From an uncultured bacterium (GTDB lineage Bacteria > Bacillota > Clostridia > Lachnospirales > Lachnospiraceae): a stretch of 64,000 nucleotides of DNA. A program made the position numbers and the translations under genes. Below are positions 10,838-19,699 of this stretch, in pieces. The notes beneath the pieces are model-generated. The model was not told the DNA's origin, ran no database searches, and saw only the letters and a program-made list of their open reading frames with translations. The stretch lies in NCBI GenBank assembly GCA_945949875.1, contig CAMFGH010000003.1:26916-90915 (forward strand). Reading direction: 5' to 3'. The number at the start of each line of letters is the position of its first letter. Position 1 is the first letter of the stretch.

Positions 10838-12362
10838 TGTCCTGTGTACCTCCCATTCTGGTCATTAACATACCGACCTCATTTTTATCCGCAGTTCTTC
10901 CATCCAGAATTCCATTCACTTTTCCGCCGCAGAGAACTAAAATACGGTCGGAAAGTTCCAGAAGCACATCCAGGTCTTCCCCAACGAAAATAACTGCTAC
11001 ACCTTCTTTTTTCTGCTGATTGATCAGATCATAAATGGCATAGGAGGAATTGATATCCAGTCCTCTTACTGCATATGCAGTGAGGAGTACCTTCGGTGCT
11101 GCTGCAATCTCACGTCCAACCAGTACTTTCTGCACATTACCACCGGAAAGCTTTCTCACCGGTGTGGAGATGCTTGGAGTCACAACCTCCAGATCATCTA
11201 CCACCTTCTCTGCCAGATGCTTTGGCTCTTTTTTATCTGTAAATAAGGAATGTCCCTTACGGAAGGAACGCAGAAGCATATTGTCTGTCAGGTCCATATT
11301 TCCCAAAAGGCCCATACCCAGACGATCTTCCGGTACAAAGGATAAGGTAACGCCCATTTCTGCGATTGCCAAAGGATCCTTTCCCAAAAGTTCCTCTTTT
11401 TCCCCATTGTCTTCTATGTAATATACATGACCGGATTCTGTGACCTGAAGCCCTGCAATGGCTTCCAGAAGCTCCTTCTGGCCACAGCCGGAAATCCCTG
11501 CAATACCCAGGATTTCCCCACTGTTTGCAGTAAAGGAAACATCCTCCAGCTTCACAACACCCTCTTCATTTCTTACCGTCAGGTTTTTCACTTCAATACG
11601 TGGCTTGGGATCCACCGGATCCGGCCTTTCGATATTCAGGGTAACAGAGCGGCCTACCATCATGTTGGTCATTTCTGTTACATTGGTTTCTTTGGTCACC
11701 ATATCGCCTACGTAAGCACCCTTACGCAGCACAGCCACACGGTCGGAAAGAGATTCTACCTCATGCATTTTGTGGGTAATGATAACGATAGCCTTTCCGT
11801 CATCACGCATTTTACGAAGCACTGCAAACAGCTTTTCTGTTTCCTGGGGAGTCAGAACCGCAGTAGGCTCATCCAGGATCAGAATGTCGGCCCCACGGTA
11901 AAGAACCTTTACGATTTCCACCGTCTGCTTCTGGGATACTGTCATATCATATATTTTCTGATTCGGATCGATCTCAAATCCATATTTGTCACAGATTTCC
12001 TGAATCTTTTTTGTGGCAGCCTTGATATTCAGCTTTCCTTTCAGACCCAGAATGATATTTTCTGTGGCAGTAAGTACATCGATCAGCTTGAAGTGCTGAT
12101 GCACCATACCGATTCCCAGATCAAATGCATCTTTTGGTGAACGAATCACCTCTTCCTTTCCGTTGATGAAAATCTGTCCTTCATCCGGAAAATAAATACC
12201 GGAAAGCATGTTCATAAGTGTAGTCTTTCCGCTTCCGTTTTCCCCAAGCAGAGACAAAATCTCGCCCTTGTTGATCTCAAGGGAGACTTTATCATTGGCT
12301 ACTGTGGAACCAAAGGTTTTCGTAATGTTTTTCAACGTCACTGCAGCAGTTTTGCCATCCAA
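10830..12362 (-). CDS. ABC transporter ATP-binding protein, two NBDs (BMP/nucleoside or sugar type)
   Basis: GENGSGKTTLMNMLSG, LILDEPTAVLTPQE, second half GISGCGQKELLEAIAG. Confidence 0.92.
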   Translation of the reverse strand: MDGKTAAVTLKNITKTFGSTVANDKVSLEINKGEILSLLGENGSGKTTLMNMLSGIYFPDEGQIFINGKEEVIRSPKDAFDLGIGMVHQHFKLIDVLTATENIILGLKGKLNIKAATKKIQEICDKYGFEIDPNQKIYDMTVSQKQTVEIVKVLYRGADILILDEPTAVLTPQETEKLFAVLRKMRDDGKAIVIITHKMHEVESLSDRVAVLRKGAYVGDMVTKETNVTEMTNMMVGRSVTLNIERPDPVDPKPRIEVKNLTVRNEEGVVKLEDVSFTANSGEILGIAGISGCGQKELLEAIAGLQVTESGHVYYIEDNGEKEELLGKDPLAIAEMGVTLSFVPEDRLGMGLLGNMDLTDNMLLRSFRKGHSLFTDKKEPKHLAEKVVDDLEVVTPSISTPVRKLSGGNVQKVLVGREIAAAPKVLLTAYAVRGLDINSSYAIYDLINQQKKEGVAVIFVGEDLDVLLELSDRILVLCGGKVNGILDGRTADKNEVGMLMTRMGGTQDNA

Positions 12363-12447
12363 TGTTGTATCTCCTTCCCCTGTCTTAAGCCATTGTAAAA
12401 TGAATACATAAATCCTTCCATCGATTCATAGTACGGATCCATAAAAA

Positions 12448-12503
12448 CAAAATAAGATGAACGGCGATACGATAAAACGTAGTGCCGCCCATCCTATTTT
12501 ACA
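12448..12503 (-). terminator. Intergenic hairpin between BMP lipoprotein gene and ATPase gene (terminator or attenuator/processing hairpin)
   Basis: Minus: AAAATAGGATGGGCGGC-ACTACGTTTTATCGTATC-GCCGTTCATCTTATTTTGTTTTT. Confidence 0.7.
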
Positions 12504-12513
12504 ATAAGATTAC

Positions 12514-13788
12514 TTATTTATCAATCAATGTAATACCATCAATCTGAACATTAAAGTATGGTGCAGAACGAAGTCCTTCACCGGATTCAGCAAAGTAACC
12601 GTCAACGATTGCTTCATGATCTCCTTCATATGCTTCATCTGTATCTACATCAGCCATATAGCTTGTTAATGCTTCACCATTTACCGTAAAGGTAGTGGTA
12701 TCAAATACATGTAATGTGCCAGCTTCCATTTCAGCTTTTGCTGCATCAATTGCTTCCTGTGTACCTGCTGCTGCAGCAGAACCAAGATCTGTCAGAACTA
12801 CAGAACCTGTTTCAATAGTACCAACATAATCTGTTGCAATCTTTTCACCAGCTGCTACGCAACCAATGATGTATTTGAAGTATGGTGTCCAGTCGATTCT
12901 GGAAGAAACGATGAAGGTGTTAGGGCAAGCGCTTTCTGTGCTTCCGTTATAAGAAACGTTAGGAACACCTGCTGTTTCACAAGCGGTAGGAGCACCCATG
13001 GAGTCAGCATGCTGGCTGATCAGGATACATCCATCTGCAATCAGGTTGTTTGCAGCTTCTTTTTCAGCTGTTTCATCATACCAGGAGTTTGTAAAGGTAA
13101 CTTCCATGGTTGCTGTAGGACATACAGAACGAGCTCCTAAGTAGAAAGATGTATAACCGGAAATAACTTCAGCGTATGGATAAGCACCCACATAACCGAT
13201 CTTTGCATCTGCTTCTGTGAAGTCACCTGCTTCGATCATTTCATTGATCTTTAAACCTGCTGCAACACCTGCAAGGTAACGTCCTTCATAAATAGAAGCG
13301 AATGCATTGTGGAAGTTATCCAGACCTTCTGTATGAGCCATAGTACCTGTTGCATGGCAGAACTGAACATCCGGGAACTGTTTTGCTGCTTCAATCATAT
13401 AACCTTCATGGCCAAAGCTGTCTGCGAATACGATGTCACAGCCTGCATCTGCAAGCTCACATGCTGCATCTTCACATTCCTGGCCTTCCGGAATATTTGT
13501 TTTCATCACTGCTTCAACACCCATTTCTTCACAAGCTGCTTTTGCTGCATTGATGAAGTTTAAGTCGTATGTAGAGTTTTCATCATGTAAGAAAATGAAA
13601 CCTACTTTTAAACCTGAAGCATCCACATCTGCTACATCTTCCGGAGTTGCTGCTTCTGTTTCTTCTGTTGCTGTTTCTTCAGCTGCAGCATCTGCTGCCG
13701 GTGCTTCTTCTGTTGCGGAAGAGCCACAGCCTACTAACATAGATGCTGTAAGTGCTACTGTTAAGAAAATACCAAGAAATTTTCTCAT
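12514..13788 (-). CDS. BMP-family substrate-binding lipoprotein
   Basis: MRKFLGIFLTVALTASMLVGCGSS lipobox; KVGFIFLHDENSTYDLNF; start moved in from the ORF-track start to ATG 13788 because of GAGGAGAT SD just upstream. Confidence 0.9.
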   Translation of the reverse strand: MRKFLGIFLTVALTASMLVGCGSSATEEAPAADAAAEETATEETEAATPEDVADVDASGLKVGFIFLHDENSTYDLNFINAAKAACEEMGVEAVMKTNIPEGQECEDAACELADAGCDIVFADSFGHEGYMIEAAKQFPDVQFCHATGTMAHTEGLDNFHNAFASIYEGRYLAGVAAGLKINEMIEAGDFTEADAKIGYVGAYPYAEVISGYTSFYLGARSVCPTATMEVTFTNSWYDETAEKEAANNLIADGCILISQHADSMGAPTACETAGVPNVSYNGSTESACPNTFIVSSRIDWTPYFKYIIGCVAAGEKIATDYVGTIETGSVVLTDLGSAAAAGTQEAIDAAKAEMEAGTLHVFDTTTFTVNGEALTSYMADVDTDEAYEGDHEAIVDGYFAESGEGLRSAPYFNVQIDGITLIDK

Positions 13789-13827
13789 TTTTATCTCCTC
13801 TCTTGTGGGCACAATATTTTGGCATAA

Positions 13828-13858
13828 AAAGAGCTGTACGTGCCGGTACAGCCCCATT
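13828..13858 (-). promoter_or_regulatory. 5'-leader hairpin followed by T-run (possible attenuator) upstream of BMP lipoprotein
   Basis: Minus: GGGGCTGTACCGGCACGTACAGCTCTTTTTATG between promoter and start codon. Confidence 0.6.
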
Positions 13859-13881
13859 GCCGTCTCTCAACAAACAAGAAA

Positions 13882-13911
13882 AGTATAGCTCTAAGCCTTC
13901 CTCTCTGTCAA
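13882..13911 (-). promoter_or_regulatory. Sigma-A-type promoter for the BMP ABC operon
   Basis: Minus: TTGACA-N18-TATACT. Confidence 0.75.
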
Positions 13912-14019
13912 TAATCGGAATGAACAGAACTTTCCATTTGTTTTGACGATAATTACACATTTTTTACATATCCATACTTTTGCATATGCATCTTTTACAT
14001 AGATATGCTTTTCAAAGGT

Positions 14020-14595
14020 TTACATAAACTCAATCTCACCTGTTTTGGAATCCATGCTCTTAACGATAGCAAGGGATTCCACATGGATTCCTTTTTCACG
14101 AAGCAGCTTGCCGCCATCCTGAAAGCCCTTTTCTACCGCAATGCCTACACCCTCTACCGTGGCGCCGGCATTCTGAATGATATCGATCAGACCATTTACA
14201 GCACATCCGTTTGCCAGGAAATCATCGATTACCAGAATATGATCATCCTTGTCAATATATTTCTTTGCCACGATCACATCATATACTCTTTTATGGGTAA
14301 AGGATTCAATCTTGGTACAATACATGTCCCCATCCAAGTTGATGCTCTGTGCCTTTTTTGCAAAAACAACAGGCACATGGAAATACTGTGCTACAATACA
14401 GGCAATGCCGATACCGGATGCCTCGATGGTCAGAATTTTGTTGATCTTTTCACTGGGAAAAAGTCTTCTGAACTCTTTTCCCATTTCATTAAACAGTTCA
14501 ATATCCATCTGATGGTTTAAAAAACTGTCTACCTTCAGTACATTTCCTTCTTTTACCACACCGTCTTTTCTGATTCTTTCCTCTAAAAGTTTCAT
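14020..14595 (-). CDS. xpt: Xanthine phosphoribosyltransferase
   Basis: [61 protein letters not shown]-binding motif. Confidence 0.93.
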   Translation of the reverse strand: MKLLEERIRKDGVVKEGNVLKVDSFLNHQMDIELFNEMGKEFRRLFPSEKINKILTIEASGIGIACIVAQYFHVPVVFAKKAQSINLDGDMYCTKIESFTHKRVYDVIVAKKYIDKDDHILVIDDFLANGCAVNGLIDIIQNAGATVEGVGIAVEKGFQDGGKLLREKGIHVESLAIVKSMDSKTGEIEFM

Positions 14596-14619
14596 ATCTT
14601 CCTCCCAAAGCAGCTTGTT

Positions 14620-14667
14620 TTTTCTATCGTATCATACTTATGACTCGTTTTCTATCGTATCATACTT
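14620..14667. repeat. Two 20-bp direct repeats, 28-bp period, containing -10-like TATGAT, upstream of xpt
   Basis: ttttctatcgtatcatactt at 14620-14639 and 14648-14667. Confidence 0.85.
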
Positions 14668-14712
14668 CTGATCAAATGTGTTGTAAAACCTTTATCTTTT
14701 GCTATGGGCGTG

Positions 14713-14943
14713 TTAATTTCCCATGGGGCAGGAACTTCTTCCCGGCACTTCATCTCCACTGATATAGCCGGCGTTAAACTCCATATTGATATCCCGAAGC
14801 TCCTTCTTGCCATCGATATAATCCTGATACATTTCCACCAGTCCGGCCATGCATCCGTTGCAGCTTGCCTCGATATTTCCAAGAGATTCTGCAACGATCT
14901 TCTCTCTTTGCTCTTTTGTTGTTTCACAGATCAGGTAACTCAT
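14713..14943 (-). CDS. Small conserved-looking protein of unknown function (Cys-containing, 76 aa)
   Basis: MSYLICETTKEQREKIVAESLGNIEASCNGCMAGLVEMYQDYIDGKKELRDINMEFNAGYISGDEVPGRSSCPMGN; protein-like composition. Confidence 0.6.
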   Translation of the reverse strand: MSYLICETTKEQREKIVAESLGNIEASCNGCMAGLVEMYQDYIDGKKELRDINMEFNAGYISGDEVPGRSSCPMGN

Positions 14944-15090
14944 TTTATTGCTCCTGTTTTCCTTTCCTATTCCGGCCAATTGTATAAATGGCTTCCCCTA
15001 TGATCTATTATCCATCTCAGCTTCCCATTTGTCAAAAATACTTTGAATACAAAGTACTGTTTTAGTTTTCAACAATATTACATTATCCCT

Positions 15091-15402
15091 TTATAACTTA
15101 CTTTGATAGTTTTCCAATTGATGAAAAACACCAACAACATTTACAGTATCTTCCCTCACATCATAAATGACAATGTAGTCCATCTGTGGAACAACTGCTT
15201 CGTGGTAGCCCTTATTCGCCAAATAAACATCTCTGCTGAGTGGAAATTGAAAAGGATTTGTTTCCAGCCTGTCATAAATACCATCAATGCCATCTAACAG
15301 ATGTCTCCCATCCTGCTCACTTTTCAGTCGATATAACAAGTAATATACTAAATTATCAAGTAATTCATCTGCATGCTCTGAAATAACTAATTTATAATCC
15401 AT
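15091..15402 (-). CDS. RelE/ParE family toxin
   Basis: MDYKLVISEHADELLDNLVYYLLYRLKSEQ...NPFQFPLSRDVYLANKGYHEAVVPQMDYIVIYDVREDTVNVVGVFHQLENY; overlaps upstream antitoxin. Confidence 0.85.
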   Translation of the reverse strand: MDYKLVISEHADELLDNLVYYLLYRLKSEQDGRHLLDGIDGIYDRLETNPFQFPLSRDVYLANKGYHEAVVPQMDYIVIYDVREDTVNVVGVFHQLENYQSKL

Positions 15403-15598
15403 ACTTTGCCCGCGTTTCCCTGAGTGCTGTTCTGGCATCTTTTACCTGACCTGCTTCAATCTGCTTTTCAGAAATTTCAATATCCCTATACATAGCAAGC
15501 TGTTTCATGGCAGACTCATACATTTCCATACTCATAATAACCATATCGCCATAACCATTTTTAGTAATATAGATAGGTTCTTCTGCTCTGTGACACAT
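15392..15598 (-). CDS. Phd/YefM family antitoxin, apparently N-terminally truncated
   Basis: EEPIYITKNGYGDMVIMSMEMYE Phd core, but in-frame TGA shortly upstream of the start. Confidence 0.7.
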   Translation of the reverse strand: MCHRAEEPIYITKNGYGDMVIMSMEMYESAMKQLAMYRDIEISEKQIEAGQVKDARTALRETRAKYGL

Positions 15599-15601
15599 CC
15601 C

Positions 15602-15899
15602 TTTACTGCTCCGTTTAGTTTTTCATTTTCTAAGTCGTAACAATTTTTTGATTTCAAATTTGATGTCCGATTTTACTACGACTGTAAACATCAATTTCTT
15701 TTTGCGGCAGTAAAAAAATGTGTGCACATAGGAAATTGAGATTTTTCGATGAAAAATCCATTCAGATTTACTGTTAGCATAAAAAAGTCAAGCTATGAGC
15801 AGTAAACTCCATCAATCTTGCAAAATTTGAAAGAGAAATTTGTTTTACCGCAACTTTCTTTTACTGCCTCATATGCATAACCTGGCTCCAGGTAGTAAA
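15602..15899. repeat. Intergenic array A: four hairpin elements with TTTACTG...CAGTAAA-like ends
   Basis: 15602-15641, 15672-15714, 15767-15806, 15860-15899; three are exactly 40 nt, one is 43. Confidence 0.75.
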
Positions 15900-15931
15900 A
15901 AGCATGATTTGACCCACATGCCAGATATCAA

Positions 15932-15972
15932 AAATGGACGACCACAAATAAATTTGCGTCGTCCATTTCTAA
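15932..15972 (-). terminator. Terminator downstream of prfA operon
   Basis: Minus: AGAAATGGACGACGCAAATTTATTTGTGGTCGTCCATTTTT. Confidence 0.85.
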
Positions 15973-15999
15973 TATCTGTCGCGTTCGTGCGATTCGTTC

Positions 16000-17070
16000 C
16001 TATTCGTTCATCTTCGCCAGTTTTGCAGCCTGGTCGGCTGCGATACAGCCATCGATGATTTCCTGAATATCACCATTCATGATCTTGTCCAGTTTGTATA
16101 AGGTCAGGTTGATTCGGTGATCCGTCACACGTCCCTGTGGGAAGTTGTAAGTACGGATTTTTTCAGAACGATCACCTGTACCGATCTGGCTTCTGCGGGC
16201 TTCTGCTTCCGCATCATGAGCCTTCTGGCATTCTATGTCATACAGTTTTGCACGAAGCAGTGCAAAAGCTTTTTCTTTATTCTGAAGCTGTGATTTTTCG
16301 GTCTGGCTATAAATGACGATACCGGTAGGATAATGAGTCAGTCGAACCGCAGAGTCTGTGGTATTGACACACTGTCCACCATTACCGGATGCCCTCATGA
16401 CATCGATTCGGATATCTTTTTCATCGATCTGAACATCTACTTCTTCTGCTTCCGGCATAACAGCAACGGTGATCGTAGAAGTATGAATTCGTCCACCGGA
16501 TTCCGTTTCCGGTACACGTTGTACACGATGTACACCGCTTTCATATTTCATTACAGAATAAGCACCCTGGCCGGAAATCATGAAGGTAACACTCTTCATA
16601 CCGCCAATACCGATTTCTTCCACTTCCATGGTCTCTACACGCCAGCGCTTACTCTCAGCAAAGTGTACATACATACGGTAAATCTCAGCAGCAAACAAAG
16701 CAGCTTCATCACCGCCTGCACCGGCTCTGATTTCCACGATAACATTCTTGTCATCATTAGGATCCTTGGGCAGAAGTAGAATCTTCAATTCCTGTTCCAG
16801 CTCCTCAATCCGTTTCTTGGAAGAACTCAGCTCTTCTTTCAACATTTCACGCATATCTTCATCAGATTCTTCATCCAGCATAAGCAGACTGTCTTCCACA
16901 TCCTGCTTGCATTTCTTATACTCCTTATATGCATCAACCAGTGGAGTCAGATCACTCTGTTCTTTCATCAGTGCGCGAAAACGCTGCTGGTTGTCTGTCA
17001 CTCCCGGTTCAGCCAGTTCGTTCATGATCTCTTCAAATCGTCTTACTAAATCATCTAACTTATCGAACAT
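16000..17070 (-). CDS. prfA: Peptide chain release factor 1
   Basis: [29 protein letters not shown] motif. Confidence 0.97.
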   Translation of the reverse strand: MFDKLDDLVRRFEEIMNELAEPGVTDNQQRFRALMKEQSDLTPLVDAYKEYKKCKQDVEDSLLMLDEESDEDMREMLKEELSSSKKRIEELEQELKILLLPKDPNDDKNVIVEIRAGAGGDEAALFAAEIYRMYVHFAESKRWRVETMEVEEIGIGGMKSVTFMISGQGAYSVMKYESGVHRVQRVPETESGGRIHTSTITVAVMPEAEEVDVQIDEKDIRIDVMRASGNGGQCVNTTDSAVRLTHYPTGIVIYSQTEKSQLQNKEKAFALLRAKLYDIECQKAHDAEAEARRSQIGTGDRSEKIRTYNFPQGRVTDHRINLTLYKLDKIMNGDIQEIIDGCIAADQAAKLAKMNE

Positions 17071-17186
17071 AAAAAGTTCCTTTCTGTATTTTAGGTGCTT
17101 TTTTATTCAGCTTTCATTTTCTATCTGTTTTGTAAAGCCACCTGACTCACGACTAAAGTCACGAGTGTGCGGTGCAACTTATCCAT

Positions 17187-18101
17187 TTATGCCCAGGTCC
17201 CGTAAACCACACGATCCAGTCCGGCAAAATCTTTTACTATCTGTACTTCCCGGAATCCCCTTTGCTCCATCATCCGGCTTACAGCCTCTCCCTGGTTATA
17301 TCCTATTTCAAAAAACAACATACCGCCCCCCGGCAGGTATGCAGGCGACTCTTTTATAATTTTCTCGTAATAAAATAGTCCATCCGCTTTCCCATCCAGC
17401 GCCATGTGAGGTTCATGGTCGCGTACCTCCGGCATTAATGTCTCGATTTCTTTCGTCGGAATATAGGGAGGATTTGAAACGATAATCTCATATTTTCCGG
17501 TTACCTTTTCAAACAGATCACTCTGAATCCAGGATACGGAAAGTGAATCATCTACAGACAATTCCTGCAAAGACTGCTCGTCAAAAGCTATAGCATCCGA
17601 CGATTCTTCTCCAAACACCAGTCTCTCATTTTCTCTGGCAACCTCCAGTGCTTCCCGGGATAAATCAACCCCCACACCTGTACAATCATTGGAGTAATGC
17701 AGCAGGCTGAGCAGAATGCATCCGCTTCCGGTGCACATGTCCAGAATCCCCATTCCATCATGAAGATTTTTCATCACTTCTTCTACCAGCACTTCTGTGT
17801 CCGGTCTTGGGCAAAGTACATGCTCATTCACCTGAAAAGTAAGTCCCATGAATTCCGTAGTGCCCTGTATATGCTGCAGGGGAATTCTACTGCTTCTTTT
17901 CTCAATCTGTTCCTGATACTGCAAAGTCTCTTCCTCTGTCAGTTCCCGTTCTCCATGCACCAGCAGATCCGTCCGACTGGTATGGCAGATTCCTTCCAAC
18001 AGCAGTCGGGCATCCAATTCAAATTCTGTAATCCCTGCTGCCTGCAGTTTTTCTCTTCCCCACAGATATATTTCTTTATAAGTCTTCATCTGATTTTCCA
18101 A
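17187..18101 (-). CDS. prmC: Release factor glutamine methyltransferase
   Basis: LDMCTGSGCILLSL...IVSNPPYIPT; adjacent to prfA. Confidence 0.95.
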   Translation of the reverse strand: MENQMKTYKEIYLWGREKLQAAGITEFELDARLLLEGICHTSRTDLLVHGERELTEEETLQYQEQIEKRSSRIPLQHIQGTTEFMGLTFQVNEHVLCPRPDTEVLVEEVMKNLHDGMGILDMCTGSGCILLSLLHYSNDCTGVGVDLSREALEVARENERLVFGEESSDAIAFDEQSLQELSVDDSLSVSWIQSDLFEKVTGKYEIIVSNPPYIPTKEIETLMPEVRDHEPHMALDGKADGLFYYEKIIKESPAYLPGGGMLFFEIGYNQGEAVSRMMEQRGFREVQIVKDFAGLDRVVYGTWA

Positions 18102-19200
18102 TAAAAGAAGGTTCCTCTTCTTCCTCTTCCGGCATGATATCAGCTTCCACTGTCACATTTTTCTCTGCCATATCCTTAACAGCATTTTCTTCCGCATCAT
18201 CCTCTGTTGCAGCTTCGGCTTTCTCTGCAGTCTCTTCAGCCATTTCTTCCTCGGTATATCCAAATACTTCTGCCTGATATGCCCGCCAGTCAAACACTGC
18301 TTCCACTGCCTTAATCGCAACTTCCACCATGTCTTCGTCCGGTTCTTTGGTGGTCAGGCCCTGAAGCCACATACCCGGTGCGGAAATCATACGAACCAGG
18401 AAATTGTCTGATCTTCCGGCAAGTCTGATCACCTCATAAGCGATACCTGCGATAACCGGAATCAGCAAAACACGAAGAAGCACTTTCAGTGCCATATTGT
18501 CTACCCGGATAAAGAAGAACAAAACCACACTGATCAGCATAACAAACAGCATGAAGCTGGTTCCGCAGCGTTTGTGCTGTTTGGAACTTTTCATGACATT
18601 TTTTACGGTAAGGGGACGTCCTCTTTCGATACAGTTAATGCACTTATGCTCTGCCCCATGATACATATATACCCGGCGGATATCTTTCATCAGGGAAATG
18701 CACAGAACATAAAGGACAAAAATCGCAATTCGGATAACGCCTTCAATAATAGCCAGCAGGGAGGCATTTCTCACATAATGATTCAAAAACCGGTCTGTAA
18801 TAAAATAAGGAAGAATCATAAAAATAACGACTGCAAGCACAATGGATATTGCTGTAGTGATTCCAACCAGAACACTCTCCGCTTTGTCCTTAAATACTTT
18901 GTGAAACATCTTATCCGCACCGGACTCAACCTGATCCTCTTCTTCAAAAAATGTAGCAGAATGATTTAAGGTTCTGGTACCTAAAATCAAAGAATCCAGG
19001 AATGCAAACACGCCACGGATAAATGGTATTTTCATAACCGAGCTGTCTTTTAAAACGCCTCTGTACTCACCGATTTCCACATCGATTTCACCATTTGGCT
19101 TGCGGACTGCAACAGAATACTGGGTTTTATTTTTCATCATAATCCCTTCCAGTACCGCCTGGCCGCCAATACCGGAAAAGCATCTTTTCTTTTTCTTCAT
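18076..19200 (-). CDS. DUF1385 domain protein (YqhQ-like)
   Basis: IGGQAVLEGIMMKNKTQYSVAVRKPNGEI...YHGAEHKCINCIE. Confidence 0.93.
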   Translation of the reverse strand: MKKKKRCFSGIGGQAVLEGIMMKNKTQYSVAVRKPNGEIDVEIGEYRGVLKDSSVMKIPFIRGVFAFLDSLILGTRTLNHSATFFEEEDQVESGADKMFHKVFKDKAESVLVGITTAISIVLAVVIFMILPYFITDRFLNHYVRNASLLAIIEGVIRIAIFVLYVLCISLMKDIRRVYMYHGAEHKCINCIERGRPLTVKNVMKSSKQHKRCGTSFMLFVMLISVVLFFFIRVDNMALKVLLRVLLIPVIAGIAYEVIRLAGRSDNFLVRMISAPGMWLQGLTTKEPDEDMVEVAIKAVEAVFDWRAYQAEVFGYTEEEMAEETAEKAEAATEDDAEENAVKDMAEKNVTVEADIMPEEEEEEPSFIGKSDEDL

Positions 19201-19253
19201 GGTAAAACTCCTCCCATGTACATCATTTTCAAAGCCTTATACATATACAAAGA

Positions 19254-19292
19254 AAAGAAGGTTGAGGAAGATAATCCCCAACCTTACTCATA
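19254..19292 (-). terminator. Terminator downstream of rpmE
   Basis: Minus: AAGGTTGGGGATTATCTTCCTCAACCTTCTTTTC. Confidence 0.7.
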
Positions 19293-19295
19293 GTC

Positions 19296-19502
19296 TTATT
19301 TTGATGCCATACCGTATTTCTTATTGAATTTATCAATACGTCCATCAGCTCTTGCTGTTTTCTGCTGACCTGTGTAGAATGAATGGCATTTGGAACAAAC
19401 CTCAACGTGAATTTCCGGTTTTGTGGATCCTGTTACAAATGTATTGCCACAGTTACAAGTTACAGTTGCCTGATAATACTCAGGATGAAGTCCTTCTTTC
19501 AT
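19296..19502 (-). CDS. rpmE: 50S ribosomal protein L31
   Basis: [48 protein letters not shown]; Cys-containing form. Confidence 0.96.
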   Translation of the reverse strand: MKEGLHPEYYQATVTCNCGNTFVTGSTKPEIHVEVCSKCHSFYTGQQKTARADGRIDKFNKKYGMASK

Positions 19503-19699
19503 TTTTTCACCTCTCTATTTCAATATACGTTTTTGTTCTCACCCGATTACTGTCATAATACAGACAGCTTACATATTATAGCATATGAAAACCGTCTGCG
19601 CAAGACACTTTTTAAAATAAAAACGCTACAATAATGCTACGTTTTGAAAATCTATATTCTGAAAACGATATAATAAAATTTCATCTTAAAAATCAGGCT

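Noticed and set aside
11427-12140. 237-aa plus-strand ORF
   Set aside because: Antisense to the ABC ATPase with canonical motifs. Other long antisense ORFs (1632-2303, 16748-17359, 29415-29891, 51082-51789, 56237-56917) were rejected for the same reason.
14596-14710. Guanine riboswitch upstream of xpt
   Set aside because: Looked for the purine aptamer core (TATAATCCTAATGATATGG...-like). Only the -10 duplication is visible.
19552-19591. Possible additional 40-nt hairpin starting ATTACTGTC
   Set aside because: No CAGTAA-like arm at the expected 40-nt end.
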